Assembly: GCF_901709675.1 (NCBI RefSeq)
Contig: NC_051108.1
Location: 992,001-1,056,000 of the forward strand
Direction: 5' to 3'
DNA: 64,000 nucleotides
DNA from: Syngnathus acus
Lineage: Eukaryota; Chordata; Actinopteri; Syngnathiformes; Syngnathidae
The position numbers and the translations under genes were made by a program. Positions 12,901 to 23,400 of this stretch are shown one piece after another. The notes beneath the pieces were generated by a model. The model was not told where the DNA came from and did not search any database. It saw only the letters and a list, made by a program, of their open reading frames with translations. Positions within the stretch are counted from its first letter, which is position 1. Every line of letters begins with the position of its first letter.

Positions 12901-15900
12901 GCGCGTGCGCGTTGCAGCTCTAAACTATTGCACAGAAATGGCCTCCTCCAGTCCTCAATGAGCGCGCTCTCCTCAGATCAGGGCCAGAGTCCCGCGAGCA
13001 AGCCAGTCTACCCCGCTGGACCCGGCACCAAGATCACCTCCGTCTCCACCGGCAACCTGTGCGCTGACGTAAGTAGCGCGTCCGCCACTTTGCTCTGGCG
13101 GCCAACCGCACCCACCTGAGGAATTCCACAAAAGTCACACTGGGATGTCAAGAGCACCATTTTGTGGAAAACTGGGAAGCGTCGAGAATGAACCCTATGA
13201 GAATTTCTTTTTTAAGACCTGTTTTTAAGTCGACCAAGTTAGTGGTCTGTGAATAATCTTCCCTATCTGTCTCTGTCAGGATGAGCCTTCACCCCCGCGC
13301 CCAGAGGCGTACCCCATCCCCACGCAGACCTATGCCCGGGAATACTTCACCATCCCGGCGTCCAAGAGCCAGGACCGCGTGGTGGGCCCGGGACCGGGAC
13401 CCTCGCAGCACTGGCAGCCCATGGAGGACAGGGAACGGCTCCCCTCGGTGGACAGCATGCACAACAGCATGAAGGTACCAAATCGTCATCGCCACAAGAA
13501 CCCAAAACAATTGAGCCCAACTAAACCCCCCCGACCCCTGCAGCGGGTCAACCACTCGCAGGAGGACATGTACCCTCCGTCCGGGATCCTGAGGCAGGAC
13601 GAGCGCATGCAGCAGCACTACCAGCAGGAATACCAACACCGAGACCTGGACTACCAGCACAGAGATCTGGACTACCAGAGGGGACCTCCCGGTAAGAAGC
13701 TCAATGCGTCACGGAGACCACCGAGATGTGGAATTCTCACGGCCAGACCAAATTTGTGTGCTTCCAGGTTTGGCGGGAGCGGAGCACTGGGTTGCTCAGC
13801 AGCAGGTTTCGTCCTCGCTGGAGTCGTCCACGTCCAGCCAGGAGCACCTCAACTACGCGACGGCGTCCGGCAAGAACCAGAAGACTGGGCCGGGCCGCTG
13901 GAAGACGCCCAACGCGCCGCACGCCGCGCCGCCGCACTCGGTCCAGACGTCGTCGCGCTCGGACCTGCCGCCGCCCCCTCCCCCGCCGCCGGCCACCTAC
14001 CCGGACGCCTACGACATGTACGAGCCCCACGGCGAGATGCCTCTTCCGCCGCCGCCATCCGGCGCCGGCTCGGCAACGGCCCAGCAAGCCGCCGACCGCA
14101 AGAAGCGCGAAGAGCAACAACGCTGGTATGAGAAGGAGAAAGCCCGTCTGGAGGAGGAGAGGTACGTTCATTTCTGCATTGATTCAAATCTGCCCAGCGT
14201 CAGAATCCGTTTGATTGATTTGTCTCTGATTTCCACAGGGAGAGGAAGAGGAGGGAGCAGGAGAGGAAGCTGGGTCAGATCCGGGCCAACCCCGTCATGC
14301 CCGTCCAGCCCCACAACAATGGAGGCACCTTGCCCCCTGCCCCAGCCCACCACTACCCACAGCAGCAGCAGCAGCAGCCCCCCCCTCCAGCTTCTATGGG
14401 CCTCTCTCACGCGTACCCGCCCCAGCAGCCCCCATCCAGACCCGAGAAGCTGGCCAGCCTGCCCCGCTCGGCCGTGCCGCCCGCCTCCAACCCTCCCGGT
14501 AGCAAGCGTTCCCTCGCTGTCGTCGATTGCGGCCCATTCCCTGTCTAATGTTTTCTTTGCGCGGCTGCGGCGGCAGGTATGGAGACTGTGATCCGGGACC
14601 TCCTGCCCCAGCAGCAGCCTCGCACCATTGAGCGGCGAGACCTGCAGTACATCACCATCAGCAAGGAGGAGCTGACCAGCGACAGCCTCTCGCCCGACCC
14701 TTGGAAGCGGGACGCCCGCGAGAAGGCCGAGAAGCAACAGCAGCTTCACATCGTCGACCTTCTGGACAAGGAGATCCAAGAGCTGCAGGTAGGCAAAGAA
14801 ATCATTTCTGCTCCCGGGAGACGGACGGCGTAAATTCTTCCTTGTCGCTCAGTCCAAGCCGGAGCGCACGGCCGAGGAGAGCGACCGTCTACGCAAGCTG
14901 ATGCTGGAGTGGCAGTTCCAGAAGCGTCTGCAGGAGTCCAAGCAGAGCGATGAGGACGAGGAAGAGGAGGACGACGAAGACGTGGACACCATGATGATCA
15001 TGCAGAGGCTGGAGGCCGAGAAACGAGCCAGGGTGAGCCACCCTGACCGACACTGAGCCCTTCCAAAAAAAAAAAAAAAAAAGCTGCTAACGGAGCCAAA
15101 AGCAAAGCCAGTGAATGTGCATCTGCAACATGCTTCTGCCATTGCTTTGCCATGTTGAGCTGCTTCCACGCGATTGGCTGGAGGGCCGGGTGGGCGGGGC
15201 CGGAGCTTGCAGCTGTCCAAAGACGGACGGACGGACAGTCCACTGGGCCAGCGTGAAAGAAAGAGTGCAGCCAATGTTTTGACTTGTCTCTGTCTTCCCT
15301 GCCTTCTAATTTCCAGCTTCCTCTTCCCGCCCCCCTTTGAAATATTTTTTAATTCACATTTCCCTGCACTTGCCCCCCCCTTTCCCCCCCTCTCACGCTG
15401 TACTCTTCTTCTTCTTCTTCTTCTTCTGCCTCTCCTTGTTCTGCAGCAGCAGACTGCTGTCCCAGCTATCTCTGTTCTAGATTTGGTATGTTTCTTCCTG
15501 CTCATGACCCCGCCTCCCCGTTAACCCCGCCTCACTTCCTGTTTTCAATTTGGGGGGGGGGGGGCGGGGGGCGGGCGCCCGCCCACATGCCCCATGTCCC
15601 GCCAGCCACCCGACCAATCGGGATGATCGTTCATCATTGTGGTTGTGTGTGCGTGTTGGGGGGTGCTTTTGTTTGTATTTGTCTACTCAAACTGTATCTT
15701 GGGTTACCATGACAACATGTTTGAGTGCTTAGGGAGGTGGCACCTTGCATGGCTGCATCACAGGTTGTGTTTCATGCATGACGAGCAGTGTGTGGGGGGG
15801 GGGGGGTTCTGGCCATCCATACTTACGTGTGTGTCGACTTTCTGGTGCATGTCTGTTAGGGCCTTGAAGTCAAATTTTATTTTTCATAAGAATCTGAAGA

Positions 15901-18900
15901 ATGTTCTGCATGCGCACGCTGCTGCTCCCCCCTCCCCTCCAGGAGTCACTTCATACATGATAAGTGTGTCTTTGGGTGTGAGCCACTGACGTCCCTTCTC
16001 TCGTCCAGCTTCAGGACGAAGAGCGGCGGCGCAAACAGCAGCTGGAAGAGATTCGCAAGCGGGAGGCGGACGAGCGCACCAAACAGGAGGAGGAACGGCG
16101 GTGGCGGGAGGAGGAACGAGTCAAGCGGGAGGCGGCGGAGAAGGTTAAGACTCGCCTTCATTTATTGGTTGATTTCAACTTGTTGGATTCATTGTCGCCC
16201 CTCCAACTTTGGACACTTTACTTTTTTTTTTTTCCTTCTTAAAACGGCCATTTTCGGACTAAAATCTTAAAAATGATTTCATTTTTGCCCAAAGTTCGTT
16301 GAGCTAATTTTACCAGAAGTGACGAGAAAAAAAAAATCTGTTTTGCATGTGTACGGTTTTGAACATGGTGTCCAAAGGAAGGAGGAAGAAAAACCGACAT
16401 CGATTCATTTGCTCATTCAGTCCCGTGCACGGTTTTGAGTATTTGTGGACGAAGCCTTTTATCATTGTCTCATGTGAATTATGATGTGCATGTCGCCCGC
16501 CCGCAATGGCCCTTAAGCCCCGCCCCTCGCCCACCCCCACATTGTGCTCACCTCCAGCATGTTTGTTGTCATGTCATTGAGCCATTTGTTTGGGATGCTC
16601 TTAAGTGGTCATTATCATCGCCTGTCCACCCGCCAGCCCTCCCCACATACGTACACACACACACACATCTTCACACCACCAACCACCTGCTCCTCATCGT
16701 CCGTTTCCACACTAATGCTCAGGTTCTTCACCTGATGAGTTGTAGCAGTCATTTAGCCATTTCCAAGCGAACCAGATGAAGGTGACGTCCGTCCTTCCGT
16801 CAGATGCACTAGCACCAGGAGCCACGAATCCAAAACACACACTTGCACACAGCAAGGCAGGGCGGGGGCGGCGGTGGACGTAGGCGAGGTATGATGAAAG
16901 TAAAAGAGGCGCTCCCCATATGATTTGGTGAGCCCGAGGAGGGGGTTCGCCCAAATCAAGGAGGTGTGGGTGGGGGCATGCCGCGCACATGACGGAGGTG
17001 AGTGCAAACGTGTGCCAAGGCAGCAGTGTCCTGACGCGGCGCGCCCACGAGTGGGAGGTGCCCGGAGAAGGGGGCGTCGGAGGTCAGCGTCACTAACGGC
17101 TTGTCGTCCCCCCCCTCGCCAGCGGAGGCAGGAGGAGGAGTACTACACCCGTCTGGAGGCCGAGCGGCGCCGGCAGCACGACGAAGCCGAGCGCAGGCTG
17201 CTGTCGCCGGACGATCCGGCCGGTCTGTATCGGCCCCCGCTGCCCAGGGACTACCAGCCCCCCGCCCCGCACAACCCTACTAACACGCCCCCGCCGCCCC
17301 CGCAGAGAAACGCCTCCTACCTCAAAACACAGGTGGCCTCACCCGACACGCTCTACACGGCCAAGTTTGTGGCCTACGCCGGCGACGAGGACGATGACGA
17401 AGAGGGCGGCGGCCAGCCAGGTCAGCTCAAGCTGTCGGCCACCCGCAAGTCGTACGGCGACCTCCCGGCCGCCGGCGGCGGCGACGCCGCCCCCCCCGCT
17501 GCGGCGCGGACGCCCGCAGCCGCCGCCCACTGCACGCAAACCCCGGCCGCTCTCGGACGGCATCTTCCTGTCTAGCTCCTTCCGGCCGCCCAGCGCCAAC
17601 AACTCCAACAGTACAGGGCCGCCCCCCCTCCCCGCCAAGCCCGGCGTGGGCCCCCCAGGAGGTGTGCAAGGTAGAAGAGCGCGAGGGGGAGGCTCACCAC
17701 AGCGCCCTCCGCAGGCCCCGGACCTCCCTCTCCAACGCTCGAGCCCTACTCGTCGTCTAGAACTTCTTCTAGTTCATCCTCCACTTTTTGTCCTCTTTGT
17801 ACGTCCTCCTCCACCAAGCCCGATACGCATACAAAAACACCAAGTGTTGCGGCCCTGCATTTTGTAGTATTTTTTTAGCTTATATTTGGTGTAAAAAAAA
17901 CAACACACTTTTAGATTTTTGTTCTTAAAAATACATTTGCTACTGCTACCGGGCAATTAAAATCAATTTAATGTTAACTTTTTTAAATAAATAAAAAACA
18001 AAATTTGTCAAATTATAACTAAAACATAAATGAGCCCTATAACTTTGCCCCCTCCCAAAAAAAAAAAAAAAGGAAACCGGAATATGCAGAACTTTTTGTG
18101 TGTGCAGCGGGCTTGTCTTGGGTTGAAATTTCCCTCCCTGTCCACCAGCCAATCAGATGGTTTCTTTCGGTATGGGTGGTTTTTCCCTCCTTCATATTTT
18201 TGGGGTTTTCCTCGTCGTCACCTGCGACCTGCCAAAGCCCCCCCAAAGCTCCGATCAGCCAACAAAAAGAAAAGCAATCGATAATCTCGCCTCCACCTTC
18301 CTTCCGCTGTAGATGGACGCCCGTCCCGAGCTATCACCCAGTCGACAATCATAGTACTGTTGGTGTTGTCGCTCCCGCCGGCCACGCCCCTTTTCCTGCA
18401 CCTTGCGCCTGCTGCAAACCTGACGCTTCTCTTTGTCTGCTTTGCTGCCACCCGCTGGTGACTACTTGCGATAGCGACGTGCGACACCTTGTTGCCTTAA
18501 TGAGTTGTATTGATTTGTTTCGTTGACTTTTCTGTCTCTGAAACGATACCTCGAGGATGTAGATTTTAGATATTGCAAGAAGGAACACAAATGCAGCAGC
18601 AACACATGTAGACGGACAATATAGAACAAAACCCAAATGTGTGTTTATTTTATTTTTTTTAAAACTCCTGGGAGTGTGCTGAGATTCAAGTTTGGTGTGT
18701 CGTAGATGCGAGGCCGCAGACAAAGAGAAGCCCGAAGGCGTGCCAGCCGCTTTTTGGAAGGCCGACTTTGCTTGTAGTCGCAGCCGAGGAGATCCCGCGC
18801 CCACTAACTCCACCGCTCGCATGGCAGCGTGCGTTGCATGTCGGCACCTCGCTGGCCAATAGCGTGCAACCTTGACATCCGTTGCTTTTAGCGACTGCTG

Positions 18901-19527
18901 CTACTACTCGCTGCATCCTTTTTCACGTCTACAAAATGTGACCCGGACCGCTTCTTGGCTCTCTAACCCTCGGTGGATGTTTGCTGCCATCCACACGTTC
19001 GTTTCCTTCCTCTTGAACTTAGTTGACTACCTTCCTTCCTTCCTTCTTTGTGCTCGGGCTGCTCTGTCTTCTCAAAAATCCAAAGCGTTGAGAAGGTGCC
19101 GGCTGCTTCCGAGAACTTGAAGGCCAAATTTCAGGCCAGCATCCGGCAGCTTCTCAGCGAGTCGCACGCGGGCGGGAAACGCTTCTGACTCGCTGGTGTC
19201 GCCGACAGGATTCAACTCGTACACTGGAAACTCGGCAGGAGTTGTAGGATCCGGAGAGTTCTACAAGGACCCGAGGGACAAATGGACCAAGAGGTGAGTG
19301 GCTGGAGACTTCTCGTATCTCCTTGTTATTCTTATTCCGTCGTTGTGCCGCGCAGTCAGGAGCAGGAGAACATCCCGAGCGGCGGCGCCGGTGGCGACGA
19401 CGCCCCCCCCGAGAGTTTGACCTTCAAGGAGCGCCAGCGTCTGTTCTCTCAGGGCAAGGAGGTGTCCAACAAGGTGAAGGCCTCACGCAAGCTGATGGAG
19501 CTGGAGAACGAGCTCAACACCAAGTAG
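2295..19527 (+). CDS. afdn: Afadin, actin-binding nectin adaptor (5' partial, 35 exons)
   Basis: Afadin links nectins at adherens junctions to F-actin and binds Ras/Rap GTPases. Exons: 2295-2490, 2579-2691, 2763-2920, 2996-3156, 3312-3469, 3850-3934, 4027-4173, 4665-4709, 5153-5247, 5323-5573, 6033-6102, 6168-6306, 6372-6577, 8164-8309, 8383-8477, 8544-8809, 8878-9021, 9090-9288, 9523-9629, 10367-10447, 11949-12014, 12095-12168, 12475-12593, 12696-12896, 12977-13068, 13280-13474, 13544-13691, 13768-14161, 14239-14498, 14577-14788, 14853-15032, 16009-16143, 17123-17420, 19209-19293, 19356-19527. They sum to 1831 codons including TAG, all GT-AG, phases consistent. Order of parts: two Ras-association domains (about residues 1-100 and 210-300 of the fragment), FHA-like domain (340-470), dilute/DIL domain (540-890), PDZ (925-1015, NGMGLSIVAA then GIYIKSVVKGGAADMDGRL), proline-rich tracts, a long charged coiled coil (about 1340-1740), and the C-terminus ending ELENELNTK. 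The first exon lies upstream of the window. Identification is by close recall of vertebrate afadin over the whole length. Confidence 0.97.
6873..6893 (+). other. afdn: Candidate 21-nt afdn microexon
   Basis: A 21-nt segment encoding ESPEGDQ lies between the exons ending at 6577 and starting at 8164. It has a pyrimidine-rich tract and TGCAG acceptor before it and a GTAGGA donor after it. Both neighbours meet in phase 0, so inclusion adds seven residues at the start of the DIL domain without a frame change. I recall a seven-residue insert at this same place in some mammalian afadin isoforms. Inclusion in transcripts is inferred, not shown. Confidence 0.6.
6923..6962. repeat. (CT)20 microsatellite
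   Basis: Uninterrupted CT dinucleotides over 40 bp in an afdn intron, just downstream of the candidate microexon donor. Such pyrimidine tracts can bind PTB, which might matter for microexon choice; that is inference. Confidence 0.95.
7027..7050. repeat. (GCT)8 trinucleotide repeat
   Basis: Eight perfect GCT units in the same afdn intron, non-coding in the gene model. Confidence 0.95.
10212..10250. repeat. (CCCT)n tetranucleotide repeat
   Basis: CCTC/CCCT units with one interruption, on the pyrimidine strand, about 115 bp before the acceptor of the exon that opens the PDZ domain (10367). Confidence 0.9.
10448..11948 (+). other. afdn: Large afdn intron inside the PDZ-coding region
   Basis: A 1.5-kb intron splitting the PDZ domain. 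It holds short GT/CA runs around 10851-10875 and 11065-11078, a TTTG run near 11500-11520 and no exon, RNA gene or mobile element that I can recognise. Confidence 0.6.
15447..15485 (+). other. afdn: Candidate 39-nt afdn cassette exon
   Basis: A 39-nt open segment encoding QQTAVPAISVLDL sits between the exons ending at 15032 and starting at 16009. It follows a long CTT-rich pyrimidine tract and a CTGCAG acceptor and is followed by a GTATGT donor. The flanking exons meet in phase 0, so inclusion keeps the frame and inserts 13 mostly non-polar residues into the coiled coil. Nothing in the sequence shows whether it is used constitutively or as a cassette. Confidence 0.5.
17421..17661 (+). other. 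afdn: Possible alternative coding extension of an afdn exon
   Basis: The exon model ends at 17420 (CAGCCAG, then GTCAGC) and joins 19209 in phase. Reading on past that donor stays open for 51 codons to TAG at 17573-17575, starting QLKLSATRKSYGDL. After a C8 run near 17489, another frame looks more protein-like (RPLSDGIFLSSSFRPPS, PPPLPAKPG) up to a GTGTGC donor at 17662. This could be an alternative exon part with a one-base assembly error in the C run, or GC-rich intron that happens to be open. Confidence 0.35.
17662..19208 (+). other. afdn: afdn penultimate intron
   Basis: This 1.5-kb stretch precedes the exon at 19209. It is AT-rich around 17870-18040 and has several poly-A/T runs. No gene, RNA or element was recognised in it. 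Confidence 0.55.
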
Positions 19528-20205
19528 TGCGAGCGCCCTCGCCTTCCACCTTTTTTATTTTTGAAATTGGAATGGTTGAAGAAGCTTGCGGTGACTTTTT
19601 GTCCACTTGCCGCCCTTCCCGCCACACACGCACTGTACAAATCCCATCAGCATATTCGATTTTTTGGTTGTTGGTGGTGAAATGGTGCTGGAGGGGCTGG
19701 CTGGGAAATTTTCATGCTCATTTTAAATTTTATTTTTTTTCCGTAGCTTCCAGAGATTTTAAGTGGTTAGCTTTTACGCCCAACAGACATTTTATTTGAC
19801 TATTTGATTTTTTTTCTCCTTTTTTTTTTTTTTTTTTTTAACTGACACTGTTACTTTGTGCTCTTTATGCTTGGGGGACGGACATTTGAGAGAAATGCTC
19901 CATCATCTCCAAGCGCACATGTAAATAATTGCCACTCGGACTACTGTACAAGCCCCAAAACGAGAATGGCAGGAGCAACAAAAACCCGAGCTAACGTTAA
20001 CTCAATCTGTGGTCTTGTTTTTTTCCCTCGAGCTGCTGCGTGACGTTTGTTCGTTTGACAGGCGAGAGACGTTTTGTTTCAAAAAGAGAGACAAAAGTAG
20101 GCCGTTTTCAAAAGCCGATGTTCATTTTGGGATTGGCAGAGGAACGGACGGGATCACAAACCGGTTTTTATGTTTCGCCTTGTTTTGTAAATCATTCTTA
20201 ATAAA
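19528..20205 (+). promoter_or_regulatory. afdn: afdn 3' UTR with polyadenylation signal
   Basis: Non-coding sequence after the afadin TAG. It contains a 20-T run at 19820-19839 and ends at AATAAA (20200-20205), the first canonical poly(A) signal after the stop. The transcript end would fall about 100 bp from the predicted 3' end of the convergent tdrd15 gene. Confidence 0.7.
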
Positions 20206-20230
20206 TACAGATTTTGCAACAAGCGCAGGC

Positions 20231-20267
20231 TCTGACTCGACTCTGACTCGACTCTGACTCGACTCTG
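20231..20267. repeat. 11-bp minisatellite between convergent 3' ends
   Basis: Three and a third perfect copies of TCTGACTCGAC directly downstream of the afdn poly(A) signal and before the tdrd15 3' end. Confidence 0.9.
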
Positions 20268-20314
20268 TGTCTTTTCGGCACAATCCCAAAACAGCCGGTA
20301 AGTGTTTGAATTTT

Positions 20315-20320
20315 TTTAAT
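20315..20320 (-). promoter_or_regulatory. tdrd15: Likely tdrd15 poly(A) signal (ATTAAA)
   Basis: TTTAAT on the plus strand reads ATTAAA on the minus strand, about 150 bp past the tdrd15 stop. No minus-strand AATAAA was found nearer, so this variant signal is the best candidate. Confidence 0.4.
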
Positions 20321-20470
20321 GGATGCTTTCGTACAAACAAAGTGACCTCACGTCAAAATGGAAATACTAGTTTTGAAGAGAACCCAAAGTGTAGCTTCAT
20401 GAATCCAAAATCCAACCAAGATTGTGAAGGCCTTCAACTTTGAACAACCAACTAAACGTTCATCTTCTTG

Positions 20471-23400
20471 TCACTGCAGAAAACCTGAGCCAGAGGAGAC
20501 TAAATCTCCAAACAGAACATTTTGAATTCTTTTCTTACATTGTCTCATTTCCTGCTTGGCAGCTTCACCACAACCTTCCGCTGGGTCCTGATTGGCTGCT
20601 TCGGATTCTTGCAGGTGTTGGATCTCCGTTGTCGCTGTTGACTCCGCTACTGAAACCTGAACACGTCCCAAAAAAGAAAGTGAGACTTTCTTATTTTTGG
20701 GGGGAACTAGAGACGGCGGTTTACCTTCTGCCACCAACGTTTGGGCGAGGTCGACGCCGTCCACCACAATGTCCACAGCCCAGCGTGTATCGGACAGAAG
20801 TTCTCGAAAGAGCACCTTCAGGTTGCGGTTCGCGATCTTCTGCAGGTAGATGTTGGCCTGCTCACTCCAGTGGCCGTCTTCTCCGCCGGGCCTCGCCCCC
20901 CTCAGGACGCAAGGATAGACCACTTTGGGAAGCTTGAGAAGGTCTTCCGGGATGATCCTCAAGTCTTGTCCAGCAAAACGGTTAGAGAGGCCGCGGTCCA
21001 CCAGGTTCACGACCCCGCCGGACGGGCCGTCGGCGCGGACAACTTCAGCGCGGCACCACTTGTCCAGGTCTGATCTGAACAAGCAGCCGGCGCCGGGTGT
21101 GAGGCTACATTTGGGAAGAAGGGCTAAGTCTGACCCGGAGAGGCGCTCCGACAGGATGGTCACTTTGTTCACCACGGCCATCGAGTCCTTCAGAACCACG
21201 TAGAACTCGGACGGGGTCGTCGCTGAGCCGATGAACCCCGAGTACTCTTTGTTGAGCGAGACTGGGGCGAAGACCAGCTTGTGATGTAGACTGGACTCTG
21301 GCAGAAGTTCTTGATTGTGGCTTTCAGGCGGCGGCGGCGGAAGAAACCGTTTCTGGTTTTTCCGCAGCAACCGAGCCAGGAAGAGAAGGTCCACTTTAAT
21401 TTTGGCACCGGACGTCCTCTTCTGTTTGAGCCTCGTTATGACGGGCCTCTTTCCATTTTTGGTTTTGAAGCTTTCAGACGAGCTCAGGTTTGTATCCTTC
21501 ACGCACGTCTCAAATGTTCCTTGTTGATTCTTGGTGACTTTCAGGACAGCTTGATCTCGGAGCTTCGCCTTTTCCTCCATTGCAGGAGGCTCCGGGACTT
21601 TCGACGTTTCTTCCTCCTTGAGTATGTCCATCTCCACTTGCCAGCAAGTTCCCCGTTTTCGGACAAAGTGAACCATGAGAGGTTTCCCCACGACGGCGTC
21701 GGTGAAGACGTCGTCGTCGTAAAGGCCGGAGTCCGCCAGGCAACATGGGATGGCGAATGGCGGCGGCAAAAGAAATTTTCCGGGCAAGGCGTAGATCTTC
21801 TTCTCCTCAACCACCGCGCTGTTTCCGTAGTCCAGGAAGTCCACCTTGGAACCGGAGCGGTCATTGTGGGCCCCCACGACGGCGCGGTAGAGAGCGCCGT
21901 CCTCGTGGTAGCGCGCCAGGACGAGGTCGCCGCGCCGCAGCAAGACGGCGGCCTTCAAGGAAGACTCGCTCATGGTGTTGATGTCTTCTACCATTTTCAA
22001 GATGGCCGCTTCGTCTTGGGAGAGCTGCAGGAAGAAGTGACGGAGCGAGTCGACGTGCGAGACGTAACAGAGCGAGCGGGAACCTTCTTTCTCCTTCCTG
22101 TCTGGCAAATGGCCAACTTGAGGATTTTGAACTTTGACTAGGTGTTGCGCTTGAGGTTTCAAAGTTTGGCTTTTGGACTCTCTTGTATTTTGGTGGTTTT
22201 TCTCAACGCTGATGTCAAGCACGGGCTGCTTATCAGTGGTTTGTTTCAAGCTGACAGTTGAGACGAGCTCTCCGACCTTCTGGTTGATGTCCAGGTCTCC
22301 GTCCAAGAGCCGCACGTCAAAAGAAGAATCCAGACACTTGGCCAGGATGAAGGCTCTCAGCCGCTTGTCGAGGAGCGCTTCCTCCAGCCATTCCTTGACC
22401 TCCGTGTTGACCTCCTTCCTGGATACGCAAGCCAGGTTGAACTTCAAGGCTTGGATGGGCGTGGACAACAAACAGCGGCAGTCTCTGGGAAGGGACACCA
22501 CGTTGGCTTTCTCGGAGATGCCGCAATTGCCGTAATCCACAAAGAAGACGTTGAGATGGCGCGGAGACGGAGAGCTCAGAACCAGGGCCCGGTACCAATT
22601 TCCATCCAAGTATTTTGCTAAGCACCGTTTTGTCGGAGCATCTTGTGCACTGGCTGCCTTTGTTTTCTGGATTTGCGCTGAGATGTTCTCTTCAAGCTCC
22701 TGGATGGCTTGAGTGTTGCGGTGGAGTTGGCAGTAGATGTCGCACTCGTCGCTGATGTGAGTGACGTAAACGTCTTCCTGGTGCTCCGGCATTAAGTCGA
22801 AATGGGAGTAGATGAACTCCTCCTCCTCCTCTTCAGGAGGGTCTCGCTTCTCCAAGCTTTCCTGAATGGCTTTCTTTGTTGTCTCATCTTTCTGATGTTT
22901 CTCCGGAATGATTTTCCAGTAGTCTGCTTGTTCGGAAGCCACCATGAGCTCACCGACGCTCCGACCGCCATCGCCTTCCGCCTCGTGCAAATCGACGACG
23001 CACTTGCACGGTGTGATCTGGACCACGTGGACGAGCAGCGGCTTGCCCGATAGCGTCGCTCTGAAGAAGTCCAAGTTGAAACGGGTCCAAACGTCGTCCA
23101 CGGGCATCACGTTGACCAGAGTGCAACACAGAGCAAAGGCGGGAATGGAGGCGAGCGCCTCCGGGATCTTCTTGATTACAGTACCGGGAACTTTCTCGAC
23201 GTTGCCAAAGTCAATGAAGAGAACTTCGGCGCCGTGCTGGAGCTTGCCGGTGACCACGGCCCTGTAGAATTGCATGTCGGCCTCGTAGAGCGCGCAGCAG
23301 AGCGCTCCGAGCTCCGGGTTGAGCAGAACGTCGTCTTCCAGCTTCATGCCAGCAAAGTGATGGGCTATTTTGCTCATCATCTCCTGGAACTCGCCGTCTC

